In this document: positions 22,158 to 29,679 of the stretch, in pieces
Position numbering within the stretch: position 1 is the first letter of the stretch
Layout: each line of letters begins with the position of its first letter
Origin: a virus
Reading direction: 5' to 3' (one strand)
Virus record (IMG/VR): IMGVR_UViG_3300025326_000079
Span: 1 to 43,251 of that record
DNA length: 43,251 nt
Made by a program: the position numbers and the translations under genes
Notes under the pieces: generated by a model
Databases searched by the model: none
What the model was told of the DNA's origin: nothing
What the model saw: the letters and a program-made list of their open reading frames with translations, nothing else

Positions 22158-22205
22158 ACAAATCAAAGAGCTTGAATATTCAAGCTCTTTGATTTGTCTA
22201 TAATT
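22150..22205. repeat. 56-bp perfect palindrome
   Basis: Every base from 22150 to 22205 is matched by its complement around the centre 22177/22178 (AATATT), with no spacer; arms are 28 nt. It includes the stop codon of the upstream gene. As RNA it would form a very stable stem, but no T-run follows, so it is not a classical terminator. A cruciform, protein-binding site or mRNA 3'-end block are options. Confidence 0.9.
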
Positions 22206-22230
22206 CAATAGATAAGAATAAGGAGCAAAA

Positions 22231-22443
22231 ATGAAACAAATAAGTAAAGTAAAATATCCAGAAATTGTTGTTAGCTTGATTGGTCATAATGGGAATGCTT
22301 TTGCTATTATGGTCGCTGTTAGAAAAGAACTCAAGAAAAACAATATTTCTCAATCTGAAATAGATCAATATTTCAAAGAAGCAATGTCAGGAGATTATGA
22401 TAATCTTTTGCAAGTTACAGCGCAATGGGTAAACATACAATAA
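22231..22443 (+). CDS. Conserved phage protein, 70 aa
   Basis: MKQISKVKYPEIVVSLIGHNGNAFAIMVAVRKELKKNNISQSEIDQYFKEAMSGDYDNLL: the pattern V-L-G-x-x-GNAFAI, then an 'I-D-x-F-x-x-EA-x-SGDYD-LL' end is shared by many small phage proteins without known function. AAGGAGC lies upstream. Helical, soluble, lies between two structured non-coding elements. Confidence 0.82.
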   Translation: MKQISKVKYPEIVVSLIGHNGNAFAIMVAVRKELKKNNISQSEIDQYFKEAMSGDYDNLLQVTAQWVNIQ

Positions 22444-22672
22444 GCAGAACTCTCCGGATAGGTTCTGTTGAAGCATATGAATGGCGACCATGTGTAGGAT
22501 AATGTATTGCTACTTCATTGAGTGGCGAAGTAATGGGTACCACTCTTCGATATTTACTGATTGATTGCTTATCTCAATATGGTATGAGATAAGCCCACCT
22601 AGGCAGTTCCAATAAAACCTGATGGCGGAGAAGCTCAAATGAATTGAGATAAGCAATCAGTTAGTAAATCAT
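22444..22672 (+). ncRNA. Structured, possibly bistable leader RNA
   Basis: Non-coding stretch with strong folding. A 27-bp stem (22552-22578 with 22643-22669; only two G-U pairs) encloses a 64-nt loop. The arm GCTTATCTCA (22567-22576) can instead pair with TGAGATAAGC at 22585-22594, making a local 10-bp hairpin, because TGAGATAAGC occurs again at 22645-22654. The two folds exclude each other. Upstream are CAGAAC/GTTCTG (22444-22470) and a possible pseudoknot of GAGTGG with CCACTC and CGAA with TTCG (22520-22550). The regulatory motif and an RBS follow at once. Confidence 0.6.
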
Positions 22673-22692
22673 TTTTCAATCGTACGAAACAA
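22673..22692 (+). promoter_or_regulatory. TCGTACGA regulatory motif
   Basis: TTTTCAATCGTACGAAACAA, followed within two bases by AAGGAGCC, the RBS of the 50-aa gene. It follows the structured RNA directly. Confidence 0.65.
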
Positions 22693-22704
22693 AAGGAGCC
22701 AAAA

Positions 22705-22857
22705 ATGTATGAAGATTTCTATAATATTGATGGAAGCATTTTGATTGCAATGAAAAAATGTTGCGAGTGGTTAGAAAAAGAAAATCCAAAAGATCCAGTT
22801 ATCGTAATCATTGAGCAATGTGATAGCTTTATTCATATCCGTGCTTATTACGATTGA
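22705..22857 (+). CDS. Hypothetical protein, 50 aa
   Basis: MYEDFYNIDGSILIAMKKCC..., then EWLEKENPKDPVIVIIEQC and a short strand. AAAAGGAGCC is well placed before the ATG, and the gene directly follows the regulatory motif. Small alpha/beta protein, unknown function. Confidence 0.65.
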   Translation: MYEDFYNIDGSILIAMKKCCEWLEKENPKDPVIVIIEQCDSFIHIRAYYD

Positions 22858-22891
22858 TAATTACCAAAAAGACACAATAAGGAGCCAAATC

Positions 22892-23548
22892 ATGTCCGCA
22901 AAAGTTTCCCTTTCCCTTGAGCAATATCAATTACTTGATAGTGCTTATAAGCTTTTCAATCAAAAGCTTTTCAGTAACAAGCTTCCTCAATGTGTTATCG
23001 TTCTGCACAGAAAGAAAAACGCAAGAGGATATTTTCATGCAGAAAGATATGTAGACCGTGAAAGTGTAAAGATAGCGAAGAAGAAAGATCAAATCAAGAG
23101 CTATGATGAACTCGCAATGAACCCGGACGATTTCGACCGCCCCGACATTACTATCCTTTCTACTCTTGCTCATGAGATGGCGCATGTATGGCGCCATCGT
23201 TGTGCAGATAAAGAACCTTCCCGGGGCAGTTATCATGATAAGCTATGGGGAAGAAAGATGGAAGAGATTGGGTTGATGCCTTCAAGTACAGGGAAAGAAG
23301 GCGGTAAGAAAACAGGACAAAAAGTTACTCATTACATTATTCAACATGGGAAATATGAAACCGTCTGCCTTAACTTCTTGAAGAATAAATCAATCAAGCT
23401 TTCTTCGTTTCAATTGTCAAGTGCAAGCAGTAACAGTAATCGCAATAAGATCAAATACTCCTGTCCGTCTTGTGATTTGAACATATGGGGAAAACCGGGG
23501 ATCAATATTCAATGTGGAGAATGTAATGAGCGATTGGAGGAAGTGTAA
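22892..23548 (+). CDS. SprT-like zinc metallopeptidase
   Basis: 218 aa from the ATG at 22892 (MSAKVSLSLEQYQLL), which has AAGGAGCC upstream. The zinc protease motif is TLAHEMAHVW (HEMAH at 94-98), with the third ligand likely H115 in GSYHDKLWGRKMEEIGL, and a C-terminal zinc ribbon with CPSC (191-194) and CGEC (208-211). This is the SprT/Spartan layout; relatives cut proteins crosslinked to DNA. In a phage it may clear DNA-bound host proteins during replication, but its target is unknown. Confidence 0.88.
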   Translation: MSAKVSLSLEQYQLLDSAYKLFNQKLFSNKLPQCVIVLHRKKNARGYFHAERYVDRESVKIAKKKDQIKSYDELAMNPDDFDRPDITILSTLAHEMAHVWRHRCADKEPSRGSYHDKLWGRKMEEIGLMPSSTGKEGGKKTGQKVTHYIIQHGKYETVCLNFLKNKSIKLSSFQLSSASSNSNRNKIKYSCPSCDLNIWGKPGINIQCGECNERLEEV

Positions 23549-23549
23549 A

Positions 23550-23882
23550 ATGGGTTTCAAAAGAAGTCTGGACGATATAGCGATTACCAACAGGGGGTAT
23601 AAAGTTTTTCGACCAAAGAAGCAATCTCCTTACCAGCAAAAAATGCAAAGCTTTTGTGGTGTAAGAAAGTTTCTTTTATTAACTCATTATCTAGGACCAA
23701 ATGACGAAAAAGTTTATATTACTCTCCTTGAATATGTAAAGGGAGAACAAATAACCATAGGTCATCGAAACCCTAAAAACACTCAAGAAGATATCCAGAA
23801 CGCTATCAAATCTCTTGAGCGTAAAGCAAAGTGCAAACTATATTATGTACTGCTTATCAGTACAGATGGAGAATATTTATGA
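23550..23882 (+). CDS. Hypothetical protein, 110 aa
   Basis: Start at 23550 (MGFKRSLDDIAITNRGYKVFR) with GGAGGAAG upstream. A basic N-terminal part precedes an alpha/beta domain (KVYITLLEYVKGEQITIGHRN, then DIQNAIKSLERKAKCKLYYVLL). Follows SprT by one base and overlaps the next gene by ATGA. Unknown. Confidence 0.72.
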   Translation: MGFKRSLDDIAITNRGYKVFRPKKQSPYQQKMQSFCGVRKFLLLTHYLGPNDEKVYITLLEYVKGEQITIGHRNPKNTQEDIQNAIKSLERKAKCKLYYVLLISTDGEYL

Positions 23883-24070
23883 ATGAAAGACGTAAGAACT
23901 GGAAAATAATTATCCCAAATGATATGGATAAAGTATTGAAACGCCAAGAGTTATTGACACAACTTGAAAATATCAGAACACAATTACAAGGTGTTGGAGT
24001 TGATTTTGAGAAATATGATGCCTTGAAGCTTGAACAACGAATAACTACCGCAAAACTTGCGACACTATGA
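23879..24070 (+). CDS. Hypothetical protein, 63 aa
   Basis: MNERRKNWKIIIPNDMDKVLKRQELLTQL..., a charged protein with one long helix (about residues 17-45), probably coiled coil. ATGA overlaps at both ends. Unknown. Confidence 0.68.
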   Translation: MNERRKNWKIIIPNDMDKVLKRQELLTQLENIRTQLQGVGVDFEKYDALKLEQRITTAKLATL

Positions 24071-24195
24071 AAAACAACATGAAAAATAAAAGTGTATGTT
24101 TTGTGTCAATTGGGATGCTCTTGATTATGATATTAATTTTGAGAAACCTCCCTATCATTGTCGATTTTTTCAATCAGTTATTTTCAAGAATTTGA
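24067..24195 (+). CDS. Small single-pass membrane protein, 42 aa
   Basis: MKNNMKNKSVCFVSIGMLLI..., a basic N-terminus then one hydrophobic helix (about residues 10-27). ATGA overlap with the upstream gene and immediate downstream RBS of the next gene support it as real. Function unknown. Confidence 0.6.
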   Translation: MKNNMKNKSVCFVSIGMLLIMILILRNLPIIVDFFNQLFSRI

Positions 24196-24202
24196 GGATG
24201 AT

Positions 24203-24787
24203 ATGACAACTCTTCATTTCGTAAAGAAAGCACGTAAGGCAAACAAGGACGCCGGGATCAAAAAAGGTGACAGTTATTATTGGTGGCAATTTGCGTTTGG
24301 ATCCAAGCAATATTCAAGGGAACGGCCTCGCCGTTCCCGATACGCAACTCGCTCCGCGTATCTCTCTGTGATTTATGACATTGAGGATGATATTGCTGAA
24401 ATGACAATTGAAGACATCGAAGGTGGTTGCCTTGATAATTTAATTTCTGAAATTGAGAATACAAAAGACGAGGCGGAAAGTTCTCTTGATAACATTCCTG
24501 ACCAACTAAAAGAAGCGTTGGCAGGGGCAACACTGCAAGAATACATTGATAACCTTGAGAGTTGGCAGTCTGACTTGGAAGGAATTGATCTTGATATTGA
24601 CGAGGACGGTATAAGAGAACAAGCGAAAACAGAATATCAGGAAGCTCTTGAAAGTTGCGCCCCTGCTACACAAGAAGATCCAGCAGAGGAGCCAGAAGAA
24701 AGTGAAGAGGAAATTTTCCAAAGACTTCTTGACGAATGTAAACAAGAAATCCTTCTTGAAATTCAGGGGTGCTCCTACCCGGGGTAA
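24203..24787 (+). CDS. Conserved phage protein, 194 aa, KKARK...YYWW type
   Basis: Start at 24203 (MTTLHFVKKARKANKDAG) behind GAGGATGAT. The N-terminus with VKKARK, GDSYYWWQFAFGSKQYSRERPRRS and 'YDIEDDI' is a recurring phage family without known function. The rest is a highly acidic helical tail (about residues 60-190) with Glu/Asp runs, perhaps a DNA mimic-like or coiled-coil region. The basic front and acidic back are a notable contrast. Confidence 0.8.
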   Translation: MTTLHFVKKARKANKDAGIKKGDSYYWWQFAFGSKQYSRERPRRSRYATRSAYLSVIYDIEDDIAEMTIEDIEGGCLDNLISEIENTKDEAESSLDNIPDQLKEALAGATLQEYIDNLESWQSDLEGIDLDIDEDGIREQAKTEYQEALESCAPATQEDPAEEPEESEEEIFQRLLDECKQEILLEIQGCSYPG

Positions 24788-24792
24788 ATATC

Positions 24793-25173
24793 ATGACAGA
24801 TGAAACCTTCAAACCTCTTGATTTATCTCCAGAATTGCAAAGAGAAAGCGAAAAAAAAGATGTGCTTATCATGAGTAAGTTGAATAAAAAACTCGGTATA
24901 ACAAAATACGAAATCAAAGATGTCATCGCCGAAATGAATATCCGCTTTACACAATACAAAGGGCAGTTTGATGATATATCTGTTGAGCGTCGTATTCTTC
25001 AAGCTGTGCAAGATTTCAACCGCTTTGTAACACCTTTGCAGATTATCAGCAGGGGCAAAAAGATCAAGCTCAATCAAAAACTACCCGTTGCTTCATTGAA
25101 AGATGGGATATTGATTTATGCAGACATAAAGAATTCTTTCAATGTGTTTTCAAAAGAAAAACCGAAGGAGTAA
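24793..25173 (+). CDS. Hypothetical protein, 126 aa
   Basis: Start at 24793 (MTDETFKPLDLSPEL); the RBS is weak (GGGG further up), so coupling to the previous gene is likely. Helical, charged (LGITKYEIKDVIAEMNIRFTQY, VERRILQAVQDFNRFV). Ends 5 nt before the helicase gene. No family recognised. Confidence 0.7.
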   Translation: MTDETFKPLDLSPELQRESEKKDVLIMSKLNKKLGITKYEIKDVIAEMNIRFTQYKGQFDDISVERRILQAVQDFNRFVTPLQIISRGKKIKLNQKLPVASLKDGILIYADIKNSFNVFSKEKPKE

Positions 25174-25178
25174 CAATC

Positions 25179-27050
25179 ATGACAACTAGTAAGGCGTTTC
25201 TCGCTAAGTATGCAGGGAAATGTCCAAATTGCGGTAATCGCTATGTAGCAGGAAAAGAATGGCTCCGTTTTGTTGATAATGTTCTCCAGCATGTACAATG
25301 CCCAACAGATGGACATGGAGCTTTGGGGACAAGTGTCAAGACCATAACGAGCAAAAAAGTGGAACCTGTTTATCAATCTTCTTTCAATATGCCTATTAAC
25401 ATTAAGGAAGATAAAAAAGATAGTCTTGGAGATGCCCTTCAATCTGCTCTTGATAATTTCCAAAGTGATAAAGAAGATCATCCAGATTTTGACATTGATC
25501 TTCAAAGAAAAGTAGACGCAAAAGGCTTTATCCCTTCGCAGTACCAGCAAGCTATCTTTGATGCCATTACAGAAATGGTAAATGGCGTATATGCTTTTGC
25601 TCATCTTGTAATTGAAGCAGTAGCAGGAAGTGGCAAAACTACAACAATTGTCAAAGCTCTTGAATTGATCCCCGCCCAGTTTGTTGTATTCTTTCTCGCC
25701 TTCAATAAGCATATCGCCACCGAGCTTTCTAAACGTTGTCAATCAAAGGGATTGGATAATGTATTTGCAAGTACATTACATGCTTTGGGGTTGAAAAATT
25801 TCCGTAAAGTTTATCCTGATTTCAATCCAAAGACAGGGATTGTCTCTGATAAAGTTATGCAATTGCTCAATGATATTTACCCTGTCTCAAGAAAAGCATT
25901 AAATGATGGATTGATTACGAAAGAAGAGCGTAAGGCAAATTTTGCCAAACGTTCTGGGATGCGTAATCTTGTATCCATTTGTAAATCAACTCTCGTGGAC
26001 TACAATAACCAAAAAGCAATTCTTGAGGTTATTGAGCGATATAGCACAGAGATTGAGACAAAATATTTTGATGAAGTAATTGACAAGCTTCCTGAAATCA
26101 TGGAACTGTGCAAGAGCAAGGTGGACATTATTGACTTTGACGATATGATTTGGTTACCTGTTGTTCTCAATCTCCCACTTGAGCAATGTGATTTCCTGAT
26201 GGTCGATGAGGCGCAAGATATGAATAAGCTTCAAATAGCTTTCATTCTTCGCCTTGTAAAAGAGAGTGGTCACATCATCGCAGTAGGTGACCGCTACCAA
26301 TCGTTATATGGATTTAGAGGAGCTGACACCAATGCCATTCAAAACATTATTGACATGCTCAAGGCAAATGTTTTGCCACTTTCTGTTACATATCGTTGTC
26401 CACGTTTGCATGTTGAACGTGCCCAGAAAATTGTCCCGCAGTTAGAGGCAAGAGATAACGCTCCTGAGGGCGTCATCAGAGATATTCAATATTATGATTT
26501 TGCAAAAGAAGTACAACCCGGAGATATGGTTGTTTGCAGAACAAATGCCCCATTGATAAAACCTGCCTTTGAGTGTATCCGTATGCATAAAAAAGCAGTA
26601 ATCAGGGGTATGGATTTTCGAGATGCTTTGATAAATCTTATTGATAAGTTTGAAACAAATGATCTCAATTCCTTTGAAATCTCATTAATGGAATATTTTA
26701 CTCATGAACATCAAAAGCTTCTCGATAACGCCAAGGAGATGCAAGCAGTATTGCTGGAAGACAAAGTAAAAACAATCCGATTTGTCGCCACTGAAAGCAG
26801 CACGGTCATTGAAATGAAGGAAAAAATCAAGATGCTTTTCAGCGATGATGCTACCGGGGTTATATTTGCTTCTGTACATCGTGCAAAAGGTGGTGAAGCT
26901 GATAATGTCTTTATTCTTCGCCCTGATTTGATGCCACATAAGAAAGCGAAAAAAGATTGGGAGAAAGCACAGGAGCAAAATTGTATTTATGTTGCTGAAA
27001 CAAGATCAAAAAATCAATTGGTGTATGTGAGAGGAGGCGAAAATGCCTAA
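25179..27050 (+). CDS. SF1 DNA helicase, UvrD/Rep-like
   Basis: 623 aa. A zinc knuckle CPNC (15-18) opens an extra N-terminal region, then come Q-motif region IPSQYQQAIFDAI, Walker A AVAGSGKTT (147-155), Walker B VDEAQD (342-347), motif III VGDRYQSLYGFRGAD (369-383), SVTYRCP, SVHRAKGGEADNV and motif VI 'NCIYVAETRSKNQLVYV'. A complete 3'-5' SF1A helicase core of the UvrD_C_2 type. Likely acts in phage replication or recombination with the SSB-like, Sak4-like and ERCC4-like proteins encoded downstream. Length is normal for phage versions. Confidence 0.93.
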   Translation: MTTSKAFLAKYAGKCPNCGNRYVAGKEWLRFVDNVLQHVQCPTDGHGALGTSVKTITSKKVEPVYQSSFNMPINIKEDKKDSLGDALQSALDNFQSDKEDHPDFDIDLQRKVDAKGFIPSQYQQAIFDAITEMVNGVYAFAHLVIEAVAGSGKTTTIVKALELIPAQFVVFFLAFNKHIATELSKRCQSKGLDNVFASTLHALGLKNFRKVYPDFNPKTGIVSDKVMQLLNDIYPVSRKALNDGLITKEERKANFAKRSGMRNLVSICKSTLVDYNNQKAILEVIERYSTEIETKYFDEVIDKLPEIMELCKSKVDIIDFDDMIWLPVVLNLPLEQCDFLMVDEAQDMNKLQIAFILRLVKESGHIIAVGDRYQSLYGFRGADTNAIQNIIDMLKANVLPLSVTYRCPRLHVERAQKIVPQLEARDNAPEGVIRDIQYYDFAKEVQPGDMVVCRTNAPLIKPAFECIRMHKKAVIRGMDFRDALINLIDKFETNDLNSFEISLMEYFTHEHQKLLDNAKEMQAVLLEDKVKTIRFVATESSTVIEMKEKIKMLFSDDATGVIFASVHRAKGGEADNVFILRPDLMPHKKAKKDWEKAQEQNCIYVAETRSKNQLVYVRGGENA

Positions 27051-27390
27051 AACAAAATTCACACCGGGACCATGGACAATCAAAGATGGTTTTGATAAAA
27101 AAGGAAATGGCGATTATTTTCCGTCTGTTTTCTTAGGAAAGCCAACACGTTATTCGGACGGAAGTGGTTATCATAAACCAAATATTGTTATCAATGAAAG
27201 CCATGACCAAGAAGCAGAAAGCATTATGGCAAACGCCTATCTTATCCACGCCGCCCCTGATATGTATGAAGCTCTTGAATATCTTCTGGAGTGTTCACCA
27301 TGCCAAAATGGTTGCGCTTCTGATGACATGACATGTGCTAACAATAAAGCAAAAGTTGCATTATCAAAAGCAAGAGGAGAAAACTCATGA
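27043..27390 (+). CDS. Conserved phage protein, TPGPW type
   Basis: 115 aa. FTPGPWTIKDG at the start and NAYLIHAAPDMYEALEYLL towards the end are the hallmarks of a widespread small phage family (TPGPW ... N-A-LI-AAPD-YEAL) with no known function. A Cys-rich stretch follows (CSPCQNGCASDDMTC). Overlaps the helicase by 8 nt. Confidence 0.85.
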   Translation: MPKTKFTPGPWTIKDGFDKKGNGDYFPSVFLGKPTRYSDGSGYHKPNIVINESHDQEAESIMANAYLIHAAPDMYEALEYLLECSPCQNGCASDDMTCANNKAKVALSKARGENS

Positions 27391-27569
27391 AACAACTACA
27401 CCAAAATCATTCATTACTTGCCCGTCGTATTCGCGGGATGCTCAATGCTTTATATCGAATTGACAAGCCCAATGATGAGCAAGCAAGGGCGATAAAGAGC
27501 TTGGAGGAACAAGCCAATCAACATGAGAGACAAGCTATTTTCCAGAATAGCTTTATCATGATTTTATAA
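27387..27569 (+). CDS. Hypothetical protein, 60 aa
   Basis: MKQLHQNHSLLARRIRGMLNALYRIDKPNDEQ..., helical with basic N-terminus. ATGA overlap with the TPGPW gene. Unknown. Confidence 0.65.
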   Translation: MKQLHQNHSLLARRIRGMLNALYRIDKPNDEQARAIKSLEEQANQHERQAIFQNSFIMIL

Positions 27570-27585
27570 AAGGAGGTTTCTCGTT

Positions 27586-27861
27586 ATGAAGAAACAAAAA
27601 ATTGAAGTAAAGGCAAGAGGCGCACCCACAAAGAAACAGGAAGAGAAAATCCTTCCTAATGGGTTGCGCCCAGACCAATGGAGACGTATGCAAGAAGAGG
27701 CAGACATAAGAGATATACCTACCGCCTCCCTTTTACGTCAAGCCATTGATTGGTTTCTTGAGGCACTCGATACGGGGAAACAAATTCCAATTATCAATAG
27801 CAATCTTGAGATAGTAGAGAAGGAGGCTTTGAAGAATACAAAATATCATGAGATTGTGTAA
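27586..27861 (+). CDS. Ribbon-helix-helix DNA-binding protein
   Basis: 91 aa behind a strong AAAGGAGG. Core KILPNGLRPDQWRRMQEEAD, then 'RDIPTASLLRQAIDWFLEALD' matches the strand-helix-helix pattern of CopG/Arc-like regulators (about residues 24-62). These dimers bind short palindromes and often their own region. A copy of the TCGTACGA motif begins 11 nt after its stop, so this protein is the best candidate for binding that motif; this link is inference. Confidence 0.75.
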   Translation: MKKQKIEVKARGAPTKKQEEKILPNGLRPDQWRRMQEEADIRDIPTASLLRQAIDWFLEALDTGKQIPIINSNLEIVEKEALKNTKYHEIV

Positions 27862-27871
27862 GTTTACTTTT

Positions 27872-27891
27872 TTTTCAATCGTACGATACAA
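27872..27891 (+). promoter_or_regulatory. TCGTACGA regulatory motif
   Basis: TTTTCAATCGTACGATACAA with perfect central ATCGTACGAT and TTT/AAA flanks, between the ribbon-helix-helix gene and the 250-aa gene. The RBS of the latter is about 20 nt further on. Confidence 0.7.
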
Positions 27892-27923
27892 AACAATCCA
27901 AATTTTCCTAAGGAGAAAATAAA

Positions 27924-28676
27924 ATGAGTAACTTTGATTATGATCTATTTGATGAGATGGTGAAAGAAGCACCAACCGCTGGGTTTGGGCCGCAAGTAAA
28001 CTTTGGCAAAATGACAATGACTGTTTCCATCATCGCATGGAAAGACCACAAGCCAATTATCACAGAATTCACCGGTCAAAAGATCAAAGATGGCGAATAT
28101 TTCCAGCTCAATCTGGAAAGTGATTTGTCAGAATTCAATCCCACTTTGAGCAACCCATACAAGCGGCGTGTTGATGTCAAGAAGAGTGGCGACAAGTCCA
28201 AGACTGATTGGACTGAAACTGTCCAGCCTGCTTTTCTCAAGCTTCTTGGCAAAGACTGGTCAAAGAAGTTGACCAAAGGCGTTTACGTCGAATGGGAAGA
28301 TGCCGAAACCGTTGAGCTTGACAAAGACGGCAACAAGAAGGGCTTCAACGTTGACAAGACGAATGACAATGGTGATGATGTTAAGAAGCATTACACCAAC
28401 TCTGTGCCTCGCCTGCTTCGCTTATTCAAGAGCAAGACTGAATGTGGAAGCGCACGGGAAGAACGTTTCACCAAGAAAGATGATATTGAAGCACCGGGAG
28501 ACAATGATGATGGAATACCTGCTTCTGTTGCGAAACAAGTTCAGGGATTATTCAAGGCAATGGATCATGAAGCTGCCCGGGAATTGCTCGAAAATTCCAA
28601 ACCATTTGGCGATTATACAGCAGAAGAGTTGATGATTGCCGCAAAAGTTCTGGATAAGGACGAGCCACCTTTCTAA
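27924..28676 (+). CDS. Possible single-stranded DNA-binding protein, 250 aa
   Basis: MSNFDYDLFDEMVKEAPTAGFGPQV... Beta-rich central part (GEYFQLNLESDLSEF, WTETVQPAFLKLLGKDW, GVYVEWEDAETVE) then 'SVPRLLRLFKSKTECGSAREE' and an acidic C-terminal tail ending in KDEPPF, a plan compatible with OB-fold SSBs whose acidic tip recruits partners. It has its own motif upstream and a stem-loop after it, and its codon use is richer in GC-ending codons than neighbours, suggesting high expression. Direct homology to a named SSB is not recognised. Confidence 0.55.
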   Translation: MSNFDYDLFDEMVKEAPTAGFGPQVNFGKMTMTVSIIAWKDHKPIITEFTGQKIKDGEYFQLNLESDLSEFNPTLSNPYKRRVDVKKSGDKSKTDWTETVQPAFLKLLGKDWSKKLTKGVYVEWEDAETVELDKDGNKKGFNVDKTNDNGDDVKKHYTNSVPRLLRLFKSKTECGSAREERFTKKDDIEAPGDNDDGIPASVAKQVQGLFKAMDHEAARELLENSKPFGDYTAEELMIAAKVLDKDEPPF

Positions 28677-28696
28677 TAGATCATCATAAGCAAGAA

Positions 28697-28723
28697 AAGA
28701 GACAGAGATTATCTCTGTCTCTT
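28697..28723 (+). terminator. 13-bp hairpin after the SSB-like gene
   Basis: AAGAGACAGAGAT (28697-28709), one base, then its exact complement (28711-28723). A weak T-rich tail follows (TTGCAATTATTC), so it may be a partial terminator or an mRNA 3' stabiliser. Confidence 0.55.
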
Positions 28724-28761
28724 GCAATTATTCAAAACTTTTTTTGAAAGAGGTAAACAAA

Positions 28762-28983
28762 ATGGCAGGCTATGTCGCTTCAAGTTTCAGTATTCAGTGT
28801 AAATGTGGTCATGTAGTGATGATTAGAACGGCAGAACATGAACACTCTGAGCCATGCTGGAAATGCCCAAGACAAATTAAAATCATTATGGGGTATGGGA
28901 AAAATAATTACCGGTGTTATATTGTTGAGCCTGGCAAGGCAGAGAGTCAAGTAAAACCCCGCCATGTGGATCAAGGAAAATAA
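28762..28983 (+). CDS. Small zinc-ribbon-like protein, 73 aa
   Basis: Start at the ATG at 28762 (MAGYVASSFSIQCKCGHVV) with AGAGG upstream. CKCG and CWKC form two cysteine pairs about 24 residues apart, as in zinc ribbons. Neighbours are non-coding on the downstream side. Function unknown. Confidence 0.7.
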   Translation: MAGYVASSFSIQCKCGHVVMIRTAEHEHSEPCWKCPRQIKIIMGYGKNNYRCYIVEPGKAESQVKPRHVDQGK

Positions 28984-29206
28984 TTATTCATCTCTGCTGT
29001 ATTTGTGACACAGCCATGTAAAGACGTTTACAGAAACATAGCTTTATAAACTATTTAGGACGCTTTCCAAAAGCTTGACATTATAGCGGAGAATTTTGTA
29101 ACAGTGAAAGCCTATCAAGGCGGCGTGATTTAATAAGCAGATAAAGCAAGTTTGGATGGCTCCTTCCTTGCTTGAGAGTGTCACCACTGTATGATGGAGA
29201 AGAAAT
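28984..29206 (+). ncRNA. Structured non-coding region, candidate leader RNA
   Basis: 223 bp without a gene. GTGACAC (29005-29011) pairs with GTGTCAC (29178-29184) across most of the region; the adjoining CACTGT (29185-29190) pairs with ACAGTG (29101-29106). AAGCAAG (29144-29150) pairs with CTTGCTT (29167-29173), and AGCTTT with AAAGCT in the first half. It precedes a run of tiny membrane-protein genes. Fold and role are inferred. Confidence 0.45.
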
Positions 29207-29320
29207 ATGGAAGATCATAGAGAAGGATTTTTTGGTTGCATAATTGATATGCTTGAAATAATCGGCCTACTGATAGCATTATCGTGGCCTATTCTAATAT
29301 TGTTGTTTGGAGGTAAATAA
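29207..29320 (+). CDS. Small membrane protein, 37 aa
   Basis: MEDHREGFFGCIIDMLEIIG... with one hydrophobic helix filling most of the chain. GGAGAAGA lies upstream; its stop overlaps the next start as TAATG. Function unknown; may form a pair with the next gene product. Confidence 0.6.
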   Translation: MEDHREGFFGCIIDMLEIIGLLIALSWPILILLFGGK

Positions 29321-29400
29321 TGTTCTGGAAAATATTACCTTTTGCTTTGCTTATTGTTTTCACAATCATGACAATTATCATTTTATGCGCAGGAGGATAA
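29320..29400 (+). CDS. Tiny membrane protein, 26 aa
   Basis: MFWKILPFALLIVFTIMTII..., almost entirely one transmembrane helix. GGAGGT lies upstream, the start is coupled by TAATG, and AGGAGG inside its end serves the following gene. Too short for family assignment; coding status rests on context. Confidence 0.5.
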   Translation: MFWKILPFALLIVFTIMTIIILCAGG

Positions 29401-29401
29401 T

Positions 29402-29677
29402 ATGCTTGAAAATATAATCGCCCAAATGATTTACAATATCGAAATATCGGGCTTCATGCAATCGAGAACATTGAAGAATGGATTGACAATTGAAATTCAT
29501 CCACAAGTTGGATATTATGTTCTTATATTGCTTAGGCAAAATGCATACCCATCAGATAAAGAGTGGGAAACAGTTATCAATCATTTTCCTTATGAGCTTG
29601 TTGAAACAAAGCCAACAAAAAAAGATAATGGGACAACATTCATGCTGATAGCAGAGATACCCAAAGAAAGAAGGTAA
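29402..29677 (+). CDS. Hypothetical protein, 91 aa
   Basis: MLENIIAQMIYNIEISGFMQSRTLKNGLTIEIHPQ... with AGGAGGATAAT upstream. Alpha/beta pattern with a strand pair (VGYYVLILLRQN; TTFMLIAEIP). Unknown. Confidence 0.72.
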   Translation: MLENIIAQMIYNIEISGFMQSRTLKNGLTIEIHPQVGYYVLILLRQNAYPSDKEWETVINHFPYELVETKPTKKDNGTTFMLIAEIPKERR

Positions 29678-29679
29678 TC

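Noticed and set aside
22150-22205. Telomere resolution site of a linear N15-like prophage
   Set aside because: The length matches the 56-bp telRL class, but no protelomerase-like gene is present and all large genes have other assignments.
28984-29206. tRNA or tmRNA
   Set aside because: Stems are present but there is no acceptor stem plus T-arm signature; the same holds at 22444-22672.
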